From: Pseudomonadota bacterium
GTDB lineage: Bacteria > Pseudomonadota > Gammaproteobacteria > Steroidobacterales > Steroidobacteraceae
Length of the DNA: 37,500 nucleotides
Assembly (NCBI GenBank): GCA_021787615.1
Contig: JAJYLP010000028.1
Span: 1-37,500, forward strand
Direction: 5' to 3'
Positions 16,313 through 23,264 of the stretch are shown here, in pieces. The position numbers were made by a program, and so were the translations under genes. Within the stretch, counting starts at the first letter, position 1. Every line of letters begins with the position of its first letter. A model generated the notes under the pieces. That model made no database searches, had not been told where the DNA came from, and saw only the letters and a list, made by a program, of their open reading frames with translations.

Positions 16313-16768
16313 GATCGCCTCCACCGCCGATGGGGCCGTCCCGTCGATGATGGGTCCGGGCTGCGCTTGGTACGCGGCGGGCGTGCCGGGTGGGCGCAGT
16401 TTTAACCTCGGAGCGCGAGCGGACGTACGCGCCCCCGTTGGCTGTGAGCCATTTGCGCAGCGTCCGCGCAACACATTTAACATGACATCGCGCGCGGATG
16501 CGGCGCAGGGAGTCAGACGTTTTTCGACAATCCATCCAATCGTTGCGTCGGATCGCAAACGTGCACAGACTTGGGGTGAGCATCAAGGCTCCGACCGTCG
16601 GGAGGACAGGACGTTGAGCGCGTCGTGCGACCGCAAGACCGGCGGCACAATGGGTCGAAAAGACTGTAAAGCGCCACGAGGCTTGTCGCGAGGAAGCGCG
16701 AACCGACCAGAAGGTCCGTCTCGCACCGGCTCGCGCAAACACCGTCACGAAGACAGTGTGCAGCAGGA
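16313..16768. other. 456-nt spacer between YCII and GST genes, no gene recognised
   Basis: Long frames cross this stretch on both strands, but they read through arginine-rich shadow sequence without any recognisable domain. They overlap the starts or ends of the flanking genes. Base composition is slightly less GC-rich than the neighbours around 16450-16560. The promoter of the glutathione S-transferase gene probably lies here, but I see no convincing -35/-10 pair. No repeat or terminator was found. Confidence 0.5.
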
Positions 16769-17032
16769 TCAGGTTGGACTCCAATTCACCTCCCACGCCC
16801 ACACAGCGAGCTCCGCGGCGCCCGAACTGCCGAGCGGGTCGGTCGCCGCGATCGCTTCGGCTTGCGCGATCGACTCCGCGCGCAGCACATAGGCGCCGCC
16901 GGACTGGTCGATGAATGGGCCATGCGCCGCGAGCAGACCGCGCTCGCGCAGATCCTCGAGAAACGCGCGGTGCCCCGGGAGGATGTCCGGATCGAAATCC
17001 GGGGTCCGTAGTGCCAGGATCAGAAAATGCAT
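16769..17032 (-). CDS. YCII-related domain protein
   Basis: An 87-aa protein with the YCII/YciI alpha-beta fold signature. It begins MHFLILALRTPD, followed by HRAFLEDLRERGLLAAHGPF, and then the strand-forming GGAYVLRAESIAQAEAIAATDPLG. The C-terminal AVWAWEVNW is also typical. A His-Asp pair is often proposed as catalytic in this family; His21 lies in the expected position (PGHRAFL). The function of most members is unknown. It starts 29 nt after the stop of the FAD-linked oxidoreductase on the same strand, so the two are likely one operon. The open frame continues far upstream inside that gene, but ATG 17032 matches the family start. Confidence 0.8.
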   Translation of the reverse strand: MHFLILALRTPDFDPDILPGHRAFLEDLRERGLLAAHGPFIDQSGGAYVLRAESIAQAEAIAATDPLGSSGAAELAVWAWEVNWSPT

Positions 17033-17061
17033 CAGCGCTGCTCCCTGTGGGTTCGTGGCGT

Positions 17062-18843
17062 TCAACCGCGGCGCTTGGGGGAGAACCCGTCCGCGCTCCG
17101 GTGTTCGCTGCCCACACCGTGATGAAGGAAAAAGAGGCTCGCCGGGTCGTATTTCATCTTGACCGCCGACAATCCCGGGTAATGCGCGCTGCAGAATGCG
17201 TGTTGCCAGTCCGCCTGGAAGTAATCGCTTTCCGAGACGTACGAGCCGCCGCCGGGCACAATGCGGCGCCGGATGCCGCTCGAGCGGGTAATGGCCGGCG
17301 CTTCGCGGTGCGCGACCGTCAGGTCCGCGTTGGCGCCCGGCAGACCCGGAAATGCGCTCGGTCCGCCGGCCCTCAGAATCGCGAGCGCGAAGGCATCGAG
17401 CGCCGCCGGGCTCATGGCGGTGTCGCGCGCCGCCTCGACGAGCCTTTTGCGGAAGTGCCGCGTGACGTCCCACTGGCGGCTGGCATCGAACAACGCGTCG
17501 GCGCGCCGCTCGCGCTGCGGCTCATCGAGCAGGGCGCGCGGCAGCCACCGCGACGCATGACCGTGCAGGAATGCTCCCGCCTGTGCGCCGTCGCCCATCC
17601 ACCACGGGTGGTAGGTCGGCGCGCCGGGGCGCGGATCGGGTGTCATGGTGCCGGGCCTCTCGCGCTCCCAGAACCGCGCGTCCCACCCGTGCCGCGCCGG
17701 TATGGCGCCGATCAGGGTCGGGCCCAGCAGAGAGGCCTGCAGCTGAAGATCCGGGGGCGCCGCGCGGACCCAGGTGAAGAACGGCCCCCAGGGGGCTTCC
17801 ATCGGCGCGCGCGTGCGACCGCTTGACACCCGCCAGAGCGTCAGCTCGCGGTCGCGGTGGAAGGTGACCGTCTCGCCCCAGTGCGGATTGATCAGATTTT
17901 CCCGGCAGGACAGCGTGAAGCGATCGATCACGCGCCGGAACGCGGCATCGGAATGCGCCGGGATGGTCGCAAACACCGCAGCGCACTGATCGGGCAGCTC
18001 GCGCACCCGCAACCACACCGCGGTCACCACGCCGAAGGTGCCGCCGACGCCCTTCAGCGGCCAGAACAGGTCCGCATCGCGGTTTGCGTTGACTCTGCGG
18101 ATGCCCCCGCCCGCCGTGGCGACTTCCGCCTGCAAGAGCGCCGCGGCGCGGGCGCCGAAGTGCTTGGAGAAACTGCCGAACCCTCCGCTCTGCACCAGCC
18201 CCGCAACGCCGACGGTGGCGCAGTCGCCGCCCTGCACATAGCGGCCCGCGACGGTCGTGACGGCGTGATAGGCATCCATCCACACGGCTCCCGCGGCGAT
18301 GCTGACCGCAGTGTGGGGACGCTCGCTGGCGCGCCCCACGGGCTGGAACGATTCCTCGATCGTGATGCGGTCCATGTCGCGCGTCCCGATGAGCAGCGAG
18401 TCGGGGGCGTCCGATGTGCGTTGATAGCGGTGGCCGGCGCTCTTGATGACCGGCAACAGCCGGTGCTGGCGGGCGAACTCGACGGCCGCGGCCACATCGG
18501 CGGCGTCGCGCGCGCGTACCGCATAGGCGCTCGGCCTCGAGATCCGGGCGCCGGCGTCGCCGGACCGCTGGGTGAGTCCGGGCTCATCGCGCAGGTACGT
18601 GATCGCGTACTGGCAGGCGCGGTGCGCGGCGCCGCGGCCGCAGCCGGAAAACGGCGAATGCACCCGGATCAGCCGGCCGCCGCCGCAACCGTGGAGCGCC
18701 GCCCATTGGGCCGGGGAGGGCCCCAGTGCATCGTGCGGCCGCACACGGCAGCGCATGCGGATCCCGGAGCGGGACGGCGCAGCGGGCGGCTCGCCCGCGA
18801 ACGGTAGTGCCGCAAGACCGCTGAGGACGGCTCTTCGCTTCAC
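17062..18843 (-). CDS. FAD-linked oxidoreductase, PCMH/berberine-bridge-enzyme type, probably exported
   Basis: A 593-aa flavoprotein. A signal-like N-terminus (MKRRAVLSGLAALPFAG) precedes a PCMH-type FAD-binding domain (about 100-270). His138 in IKSAGHRYQ and Cys208 in the GGDCATVGVAGLVQSGGFG loop match the two residues that attach FAD bicovalently in berberine-bridge-type oxidases. The C-terminal BBE motif (SYVSESDYFQADWQHAFCSAHYPGLSAVKMKYDP) is intact. The substrate is unknown; relatives oxidise alcohols, sugars or alkaloids. The start is GTG 18843, with GGGGGAG upstream. It is transcribed divergently from the NRAMP-like transporter and followed by the YCII gene. Confidence 0.85.
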   Translation of the reverse strand: MKRRAVLSGLAALPFAGEPPAAPSRSGIRMRCRVRPHDALGPSPAQWAALHGCGGGRLIRVHSPFSGCGRGAAHRACQYAITYLRDEPGLTQRSGDAGARISRPSAYAVRARDAADVAAAVEFARQHRLLPVIKSAGHRYQRTSDAPDSLLIGTRDMDRITIEESFQPVGRASERPHTAVSIAAGAVWMDAYHAVTTVAGRYVQGGDCATVGVAGLVQSGGFGSFSKHFGARAAALLQAEVATAGGGIRRVNANRDADLFWPLKGVGGTFGVVTAVWLRVRELPDQCAAVFATIPAHSDAAFRRVIDRFTLSCRENLINPHWGETVTFHRDRELTLWRVSSGRTRAPMEAPWGPFFTWVRAAPPDLQLQASLLGPTLIGAIPARHGWDARFWERERPGTMTPDPRPGAPTYHPWWMGDGAQAGAFLHGHASRWLPRALLDEPQRERRADALFDASRQWDVTRHFRKRLVEAARDTAMSPAALDAFALAILRAGGPSAFPGLPGANADLTVAHREAPAITRSSGIRRRIVPGGGSYVSESDYFQADWQHAFCSAHYPGLSAVKMKYDPASLFFLHHGVGSEHRSADGFSPKRRG

Positions 18844-18946
18844 GCTCCGATCTCCCCCGAGGCGAACGACGACACTTTAACAGGCTTGGTCTCCCGCACG
18901 GAGGCGCCGCGGGCGTGCGCCGGCTCCGGGTTTCGGATTCCCGTTA

Positions 18947-18975
18947 TTGCCTTGCTCCGGGGCCGCTGATATCCT
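18947..18975 (+). promoter_or_regulatory. Candidate sigma-70 promoter of the NRAMP-like gene
   Basis: TTGCCT (18947-18952) and TATCCT (18970-18975) are separated by 17 nt, four of six matches to consensus at each box. This stretch is clearly richer in A and T than its surroundings. The predicted start near 18982 would fall inside the Fur-box-like site and leave a leader of about 120 nt before the transporter start codon. An alternative -10, TATTAT at 18995-19000, lacks a good partner. Confidence 0.5.
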
Positions 18976-18979
18976 TTAT

Positions 18980-18998
18980 GCAAATGCGAATCAGTATT
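18980..18998 (+). promoter_or_regulatory. Candidate Fur box upstream of the NRAMP-like transporter
   Basis: GCAAATGCGAATCAGTATT matches the 19-bp Fur consensus at 13 positions, including the central AATCA core. It lies just downstream of the proposed -10 box and would overlap the transcription start, the classic place for repression by Fe-bound Fur. A manganese regulator such as MntR uses a different palindrome, which I do not see. Confidence 0.55.
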
Positions 18999-19047
18999 AT
19001 TTATATCACCGAGGCCCTAGCGTAAGCGGTGGCCGCGCAGGCGGATG

Positions 19048-19075
19048 CAGCGGACCGGCTGAGGCCGGAACGCTG
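19048..19075 (+). other. Structured hairpin in the NRAMP-like gene leader
   Basis: CAGCG (19048-19052) pairs with CGCTG (19071-19075), and CCGGC (19055-19059) pairs with GCCGG (19064-19068) around a TGAG loop. The two helices are separated by a symmetric GA/AA internal loop of a kind that can form sheared purine pairs. A GCGG-TGG-CCGC mini-hairpin lies just upstream at 19026-19036. I do not recognise a known riboswitch class. Confidence 0.4.
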
Positions 19076-19102
19076 TGGCCCGGCGGCCCCAGGTGAAGCT
19101 CC

Positions 19103-20371
19103 ATGGATCAGCCCGCACCCGAATTCGCCGTTTCGACCCGCGCTGCGGCGCTGCCCGGGTGGAAGATGTTCCTGGCGGTCATGGGTCCGGGGCTGGTGGT
19201 GATGCTTGCCGACACCGACGTCGGCAGCATCATCACGGCCGCGCAGAGCGGTGTCCAATGGGGCTACCGGCTGCTGCTGCTGCAGCTGCTGCTGGTGCCG
19301 GTGCTGTTCGTCGTGCAGGAGCTGACCGTCCGGCTGGGGATCTTCACCGGCCAGGGGCATGGCGAACTCATCCGCAAGACCTTTGGCACCGGCTGGGCCT
19401 GGCTCTCGGTGAGCGGCCTCGGTGTCGCGACGCTGGGGGCGCTCGTCACGGAGTTCTCCGGTGTCGCGGCCGTCGGGGAGCTGTTCGGCGTCCCGCGGCT
19501 GCTCAGCCTCGGCGCCACGGTCGCGGCGCTGCTGACGATCGTCCTCACGGGCAGCTACCGGCGCGTCGAGCGCGTCGCGATCGCGCTCGGCCTGTTCGAG
19601 TTCGCCTTCTTCTTCGTCGCGTGGCGCGCGCATCCGCACGGCGCCGCGATGGCGGGCGGCCTGATGCACATGCCGCTCGACAACGGCGCCTATCTGTACC
19701 TGGTCGCCGCCAACATCGGCGCGGTCATCATGCCGTGGATGATCTTCTATCAACAGTCCGCGGTGGCGGACAAGAAGCTCCAGCCGCACCATTATCCGCA
19801 TGCGCGCTTGGACACCGCGATCGGCTCGGTCCTTACCCAGGCCGTCATGGCGGCTATCCTGATCGCGGCGGCGGCCACGATCGGTACGCTGCACGGGCAG
19901 GCCAGCCTCAACTCCATCGGCGACATCACCAAGATGCTCGTGCCGTTTCTCGGGGCGAACATCGGCCGCGTCGTCTTCGGCCTGGGCACCATCGGCGCCG
20001 CCCTGGTCGCGGCCATCGTGGCCTCGCTCGCCAGCGCGTGGGGCTTCGGCGAGGTGACCGGCTACCGCCACTCCCTGGAGCATCGCCCGCTCGAGGCGCC
20101 GTGGTTCTACGGGATCTATTCGCTCGCGGTCATCGGCGGCGCGGTGCTGGTCGATCTGGCGCCGAACCTCGTGGAACTGAACATCGGCGTGGAGGTGATG
20201 AATGCGCTCATGCTGCCGCTGGTGCTCGGCTTTCTCGTGGCCCTTGCCTTTCGCGCGCTGCCTGCGGAGCACCGGCTGAAGGGGCCGTACGCCTGGGTGG
20301 TGGTGGGCGTGGCGCTGCTCACCACTGGGCTCGGCGTTTACGGCGGGATCACAGGCGCGAGTCTGTTCTGA
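19103..20371 (+). CDS. NRAMP-family divalent metal transporter (variant metal site)
   Basis: A 422-aa membrane protein with about 11 hydrophobic segments, matching the NRAMP family. The TM1 block GPGLVVMLADTDVGSIITAAQSG (residues 28-50) aligns without gaps to the E. coli MntH TM1 motif, but DPGN is replaced by DVGS (39-42). Asp39 is kept, while the metal-coordinating Asn becomes Ser42. In TM6 the canonical MPH motif is MPW (210-212); Met210 is kept and the His is Trp. LTVRLGIFTGQGHGELIR after TM2 is typical. Transport of Mn, Fe or Mg cannot be decided. ATG 19103 has AGGTGA 7 nt upstream. A Fur-box-like site in the promoter hints at iron control. Confidence 0.88.
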   Translation: MDQPAPEFAVSTRAAALPGWKMFLAVMGPGLVVMLADTDVGSIITAAQSGVQWGYRLLLLQLLLVPVLFVVQELTVRLGIFTGQGHGELIRKTFGTGWAWLSVSGLGVATLGALVTEFSGVAAVGELFGVPRLLSLGATVAALLTIVLTGSYRRVERVAIALGLFEFAFFFVAWRAHPHGAAMAGGLMHMPLDNGAYLYLVAANIGAVIMPWMIFYQQSAVADKKLQPHHYPHARLDTAIGSVLTQAVMAAILIAAAATIGTLHGQASLNSIGDITKMLVPFLGANIGRVVFGLGTIGAALVAAIVASLASAWGFGEVTGYRHSLEHRPLEAPWFYGIYSLAVIGGAVLVDLAPNLVELNIGVEVMNALMLPLVLGFLVALAFRALPAEHRLKGPYAWVVVGVALLTTGLGVYGGITGASLF

Positions 20372-20442
20372 GCGCACGCGGGCGTCGGCCTCGAAGCCCT
20401 GGCCGGGCAGCCCGCGCGCACGGCCCGCCCTCATCGGGCACA

Positions 20443-20471
20443 TTTACGTTGCCTGCGGCGCCGTTCAGAAT
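20443..20471 (+). promoter_or_regulatory. Weak candidate promoter of the aldo/keto reductase gene
   Basis: TTTACG (20443-20448) and CAGAAT (20466-20471) are 17 nt apart, four matches to consensus in each. This is the only AT-richer patch in the 134-nt gap between the NRAMP-like gene and the aldo/keto reductase start. It would give a leader of about 28 nt. Confidence 0.35.
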
Positions 20472-20505
20472 GCGCACCGCGCCCTGCGCATCACGGAGGC
20501 ACTCC

Positions 20506-21501
20506 ATGGAACTGAGATCGCTCGGCCGGACCGGACCGAAGGTGTCGGCCCTGGGCCTGGGCTGCATGGGCATGTCGGGCATGTACGGCCCGGCGGACCG
20601 CCGCGAGTCCATTGCGACCGTTCATGCGGCGCTCGATGCCGGCATCACCCTGCTCGACACCGGCGATTTCTACGGCATGGGCCACAACGAGCTGCTGCTC
20701 GCCGAGGCGCTCGCGGGCGTGCCGCGCGAGCGCTTCCAGGTGAGCGTGAAATTCGGTGCGCAGCGCGATCCGTCAGGCCGCTGGATCGGCTTCGACGGCC
20801 GGCCTGCGGCGGTGAAGACCGCCCTCGCGTACTCGCTGCAGCGGCTGCGGCTCGACTACATCGACATCTACCGCCCCGCGCGGCTCGATCCGCAGGTGCC
20901 CATCGAGGAAACCGTCGGCGCGGCGGCCGAGATGGTGAAAGCCGGGTACGTCCGTCACATCGGCTTGTCCGAGGTGGGCGCGGCCACCCTCCGCCGGGCG
21001 GCCGCCGTGCACCCCATCTGCGACCTGCAGATCGAGTACTCGCTGATTTCCCGCGGCATCGAGGCCGACATCCTGCCTGCGGTGCGCGAACTCGGCAGCG
21101 CCGTCACCGCCTATGGAGTGCTCTCGCGCGGACTAATCAGCGGGCACTGGAGCCGCAAGCCACCCGCGCCGAGCGACTGGCGCGCGCACGGCCCGCGCTT
21201 CAGCGGCGAGAACCTCGAGCGCAATCTCGCCCTCGTGGAGGCACTGCGCGCGCTGTCCCATGAGCGTCAGGTCAGCGTCGCGCAGCTCGCCATCGCCTGG
21301 GTGCGCGCGCAGGGCGCCGACATCATCGCGCTGATCGGCGCCCGGCGCCGCGAGCAGCTGGCCGAGGCGCTGGGCGCGCTGCCGGTTCGGCTCACGCCCG
21401 CGGACCTCGCCGCCATCGAGCGTGCCGTGCCCACGGGTGCGGCGGCCGGCGAGCGCTACGCGCCGGCGCAGATGGCGCATCTCGACAGCGAGCGCCACTG
21501 A
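20506..21501 (+). CDS. Aldo/keto reductase (AKR family, catalytic His replaced)
   Basis: A 331-aa (beta/alpha)8-barrel oxidoreductase. It opens MELRSLGRTGPKVSALGLGCMGMS, as in AKR13/YakC-like enzymes that reduce aldehydes and ketones with NADPH. Of the catalytic tetrad, Asp51, Tyr56 and Lys82 are present. The position normally holding His, in the YxDxYxxHR motif, is Ala125 in YIDIYRPARLD. The cofactor loop near the C-terminus reads ALIGARRREQL. The RPARLDP variant appears familiar from a proteobacterial and actinobacterial subgroup, so it is probably a subfamily trait and not a random mutation. The start is ATG 20506 with ACGGAGG upstream. The same frame is open far upstream, but only as shadow of the transporter gene. 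Confidence 0.92.
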   Translation: MELRSLGRTGPKVSALGLGCMGMSGMYGPADRRESIATVHAALDAGITLLDTGDFYGMGHNELLLAEALAGVPRERFQVSVKFGAQRDPSGRWIGFDGRPAAVKTALAYSLQRLRLDYIDIYRPARLDPQVPIEETVGAAAEMVKAGYVRHIGLSEVGAATLRRAAAVHPICDLQIEYSLISRGIEADILPAVRELGSAVTAYGVLSRGLISGHWSRKPPAPSDWRAHGPRFSGENLERNLALVEALRALSHERQVSVAQLAIAWVRAQGADIIALIGARRREQLAEALGALPVRLTPADLAAIERAVPTGAAAGERYAPAQMAHLDSERH

Positions 21502-21518
21502 GCGGCGCGCGGCGCCGC

Positions 21519-21547
21519 TTTCTATGCCTCGTCACGCGAGGTATAAT
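21519..21547 (+). promoter_or_regulatory. Promoter and operator-like palindrome of the PadR operon
   Basis: A perfect -10 box TATAAT sits at 21542-21547, only 6 nt before the padR ATG. Transcription would start at or next to the start codon, giving a leaderless mRNA. A weak -35 (TTTCTA, 21519-21524) is 17 nt upstream. Between and overlapping the boxes is an inverted repeat with arms TATGCCTCG (21523-21531) and CGAGGTATA (21537-21545), which matches at 8 of 9 positions with a 5-nt centre. It is a plausible autoregulatory operator. Confidence 0.65.
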
Positions 21548-21553
21548 CGGCAC

Positions 21554-21892
21554 ATGGGCGAGCGTGATCCGACACTGATGGCCGGTGTCCCGGAGCTGGT
21601 GGTCCTGCGCCTGCTGGCCGAGCGCGAGATGTACGGCTACGAGATCGCCCGCACCTTGAAGGTGCTCAGCCGGGAGACCCTCAGCCTCGGTGAGGGCGTG
21701 CTGTATCCGGCACTGCATGCGATGGAGGCGCGAGGATTGCTGCGCCCGCGCCCGCGGCAGGTCGAGGGCCGCACACGCATCTACTATCAGCTGACCGCGC
21801 GCGGCCACAGGCGCCTTGAGCGCTTGACGGCGAACTGGCAGCGCATGAGCGCGGGCGTGGCGCGGATCCTGGGCACGAGCGACCATGAGTGA
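21554..21892 (+). CDS. PadR family transcriptional regulator
   Basis: A 112-aa winged-helix regulator of the short PadR class. Residues about 10-85 carry the family signature PELVVLRLLAEREMYGYEIAR, followed by LGEGVLYPALHAMEARGLL and the wing RTRIYYQLTARGHRRLE. Such proteins usually repress their own operon and respond to a small ligand. The start ATG 21554 is preferred because it matches the family N-terminus and lies right after a TATAAT box; no Shine-Dalgarno sequence is present. The following membrane-protein gene overlaps its last 8 nt, which argues for translational coupling. This pairing of a small PadR repressor with a membrane protein of its operon is widespread. Confidence 0.92.
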   Translation: MGERDPTLMAGVPELVVLRLLAEREMYGYEIARTLKVLSRETLSLGEGVLYPALHAMEARGLLRPRPRQVEGRTRIYYQLTARGHRRLERLTANWQRMSAGVARILGTSDHE

Positions 21893-22595
21893 GCTGCGCT
21901 TTGCCCAACTGAGCCGCGCGCTGCGGCGCCAGGGCGTCGCAGCCCGGCACGCGCGGCGGGCCGCGCTGGAAATGTCCGGCCATTACCATCAGCTGCGCTT
22001 GCAAGCGCTTGCGCGCGGCGAGCCGCCGGATCAGGCGGCGCGCGCGGCGCATGAGGCGATGGGCGCCGACGCCGTGCTCATTGAGCGCTACGCCGGCCGT
22101 CGGGAGCTGCGCGGCTGGCTGTATCGCTGGCCCGCGGTGTACGCGGTTGCGCCGCTGGCAAGCTTCGCGGTGCTGTGCGTGTCGATTATGGCGCTGCTGG
22201 TCCTGGTGCTCAACGGCCTGCAGCTCCTAGTGCACCACCTCGCGGTGCCGGCGGCGGTGGCCATGGCCGTCAATTCCGTGTTCGTCGTGGCCCTGCAGTG
22301 GGTCTTGCCCGTCTTGGTCGGTGCCGGGTTCGCGCTGCTCGCGAGCCGCCGTCCGGTCGCGCTGCGCTGGCTCATCGCGAGCGTGCTGCTCGTGTGCCTC
22401 ACGGCACGGCTGATGAACTCGGGACTGATGCTGCCGATTCCCGGACAGCGCGGCAGCGCCACCCTGGGCATCGGAATCCGGTTCCGCACGCTTGCGCTCC
22501 AATTGACCGGTACGCTCATCACGGCGGCGCTGGCGCTCGCGCCATACTTCATCGTGAGACATCGCTCGGGCTGGCGCCGGTCGCTTCCCAGCTGA
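21885..22595 (+). CDS. PadR-associated integral membrane protein
   Basis: A 236-aa protein. It has a soluble helical N-terminal region (about 1-85) resembling the HAAS/permease-prefix domains found next to PadR regulators: ARRAALEMSGHYHQLRLQALARGEPPDQAARAAHEAMG. At least four hydrophobic segments follow, near 86-115, 122-150, 157-176 and 203-225. The ATG at 21885 lies inside the end of the PadR gene, an 8-nt overlap typical of coupled translation. No catalytic motif is visible. From context it is probably a sensor or effector whose level is set by the PadR repressor; its molecular role is unknown. Confidence 0.75.
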   Translation: MSELRFAQLSRALRRQGVAARHARRAALEMSGHYHQLRLQALARGEPPDQAARAAHEAMGADAVLIERYAGRRELRGWLYRWPAVYAVAPLASFAVLCVSIMALLVLVLNGLQLLVHHLAVPAAVAMAVNSVFVVALQWVLPVLVGAGFALLASRRPVALRWLIASVLLVCLTARLMNSGLMLPIPGQRGSATLGIGIRFRTLALQLTGTLITAALALAPYFIVRHRSGWRRSLPS

Positions 22596-22605
22596 GTCCG
22601 CTGCC

Positions 22606-23238
22606 GTGGGCGCTGGGCGCGAGCGGATCACGGCGCGGCGGGTCTTCACAGCGGCGCTGGTGTTGGCGCTGCATGCGCCGTTGCTGCGTCTGCTGATGAC
22701 GTCCCGAACTCCGCAACCCGGCCGCCTCGCAGCCGTCCACAGCATTCCAGTGACGCTTTACCTGCCGATATCCGCGCCATCGGCACAAGCGCACCGGCGC
22801 CGCCGCCCACCGCGTCTCACCCCTGTCGCGCGCTTCGGTGCTGTTGCGGGCTCGCGGCTCGGCCTGCTCCGCCTTGCGCCGCTCGGGCCCACGCCGCGCC
22901 CCAGACCTGCCCGCTCACGGATCGATTGGATGAGCGCCCTGCGGCGCGAAGCGCAAGCGCTCACGGCGCGCCGCGCACCGGCGAGCGTACGCTTCGGGTT
23001 TCCGCGTTCGAGCGCATTCGCGCCCGCACCGCCTCTTCATCACTGGGACGGCTGGGATTACGCCGCGACGCACCGCATCGAAATGCTTCCGACGGGCGGA
23101 ACAGTCATCGCGCTCAACGACCGCTGTTCGCTCGTGATCGCCCCGATCGTCATCATCGGCTGTTGGCTCGGCAAGATTCCCGTCGCGGGCGATCTGTTCA
23201 AGCACCTGCGCGTCCGACCGCCGGGGAGCCTGCCGTAG
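22606..23238 (+). CDS. Hypothetical protein with N-terminal membrane anchor and C-terminal NDRC domain
   Basis: A 210-aa protein beginning at GTG 22606, 10 nt after the previous gene. Residues 13-31 form one hydrophobic segment, likely a membrane anchor. A proline/arginine-rich, low-complexity linker spans about 55-145. The C-terminal 60 residues look like a compact conserved domain: HWDGWDY, HRIEMLPTGGTVIALNDRCSLVI with Asn171-Asp-Arg-Cys174, a second Cys186, then GKIPVAGDLF (189-198). The TonB-like shape (anchor, proline-rich stretch, small end domain) is notable, but no TonB motif is present. It is the third gene of the PadR unit. No function is assigned. The start is uncertain because no good ribosome-binding site precedes it. 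Confidence 0.6.
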   Translation: MGAGRERITARRVFTAALVLALHAPLLRLLMTSRTPQPGRLAAVHSIPVTLYLPISAPSAQAHRRRRPPRLTPVARFGAVAGSRLGLLRLAPLGPTPRPRPARSRIDWMSALRREAQALTARRAPASVRFGFPRSSAFAPAPPLHHWDGWDYAATHRIEMLPTGGTVIALNDRCSLVIAPIVIIGCWLGKIPVAGDLFKHLRVRPPGSLP

Positions 23239-23264
23239 CCTCGGCGCACGCGCTCCCGCGCTGC

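Noticed and set aside
16299-17117. 272-aa minus-strand frame across the YCII–GST spacer
   Set aside because: No recognisable domain; it overlaps the YCII gene and the start of the GST gene in another frame.
19000-19102. yybP-ykoY manganese riboswitch before the NRAMP-like gene
   Set aside because: The leader folds, but the conserved loop sequences of that class are not present.
19001-20443. 480-aa minus-strand frame opposite the NRAMP-like gene, rich in Arg, Asp, Gln and His
   Set aside because: Composition and position show it is the antisense of a hydrophobic transporter; the transporter frame has clear family motifs.
19075-20505. In-frame upstream extension of the first aldo/keto reductase to an 808-aa protein
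   Set aside because: The added 477 residues are an Arg/Ala/Gly-rich shadow of the transporter in another frame; the enzyme's own ATG at 20506 has a good ribosome-binding site.
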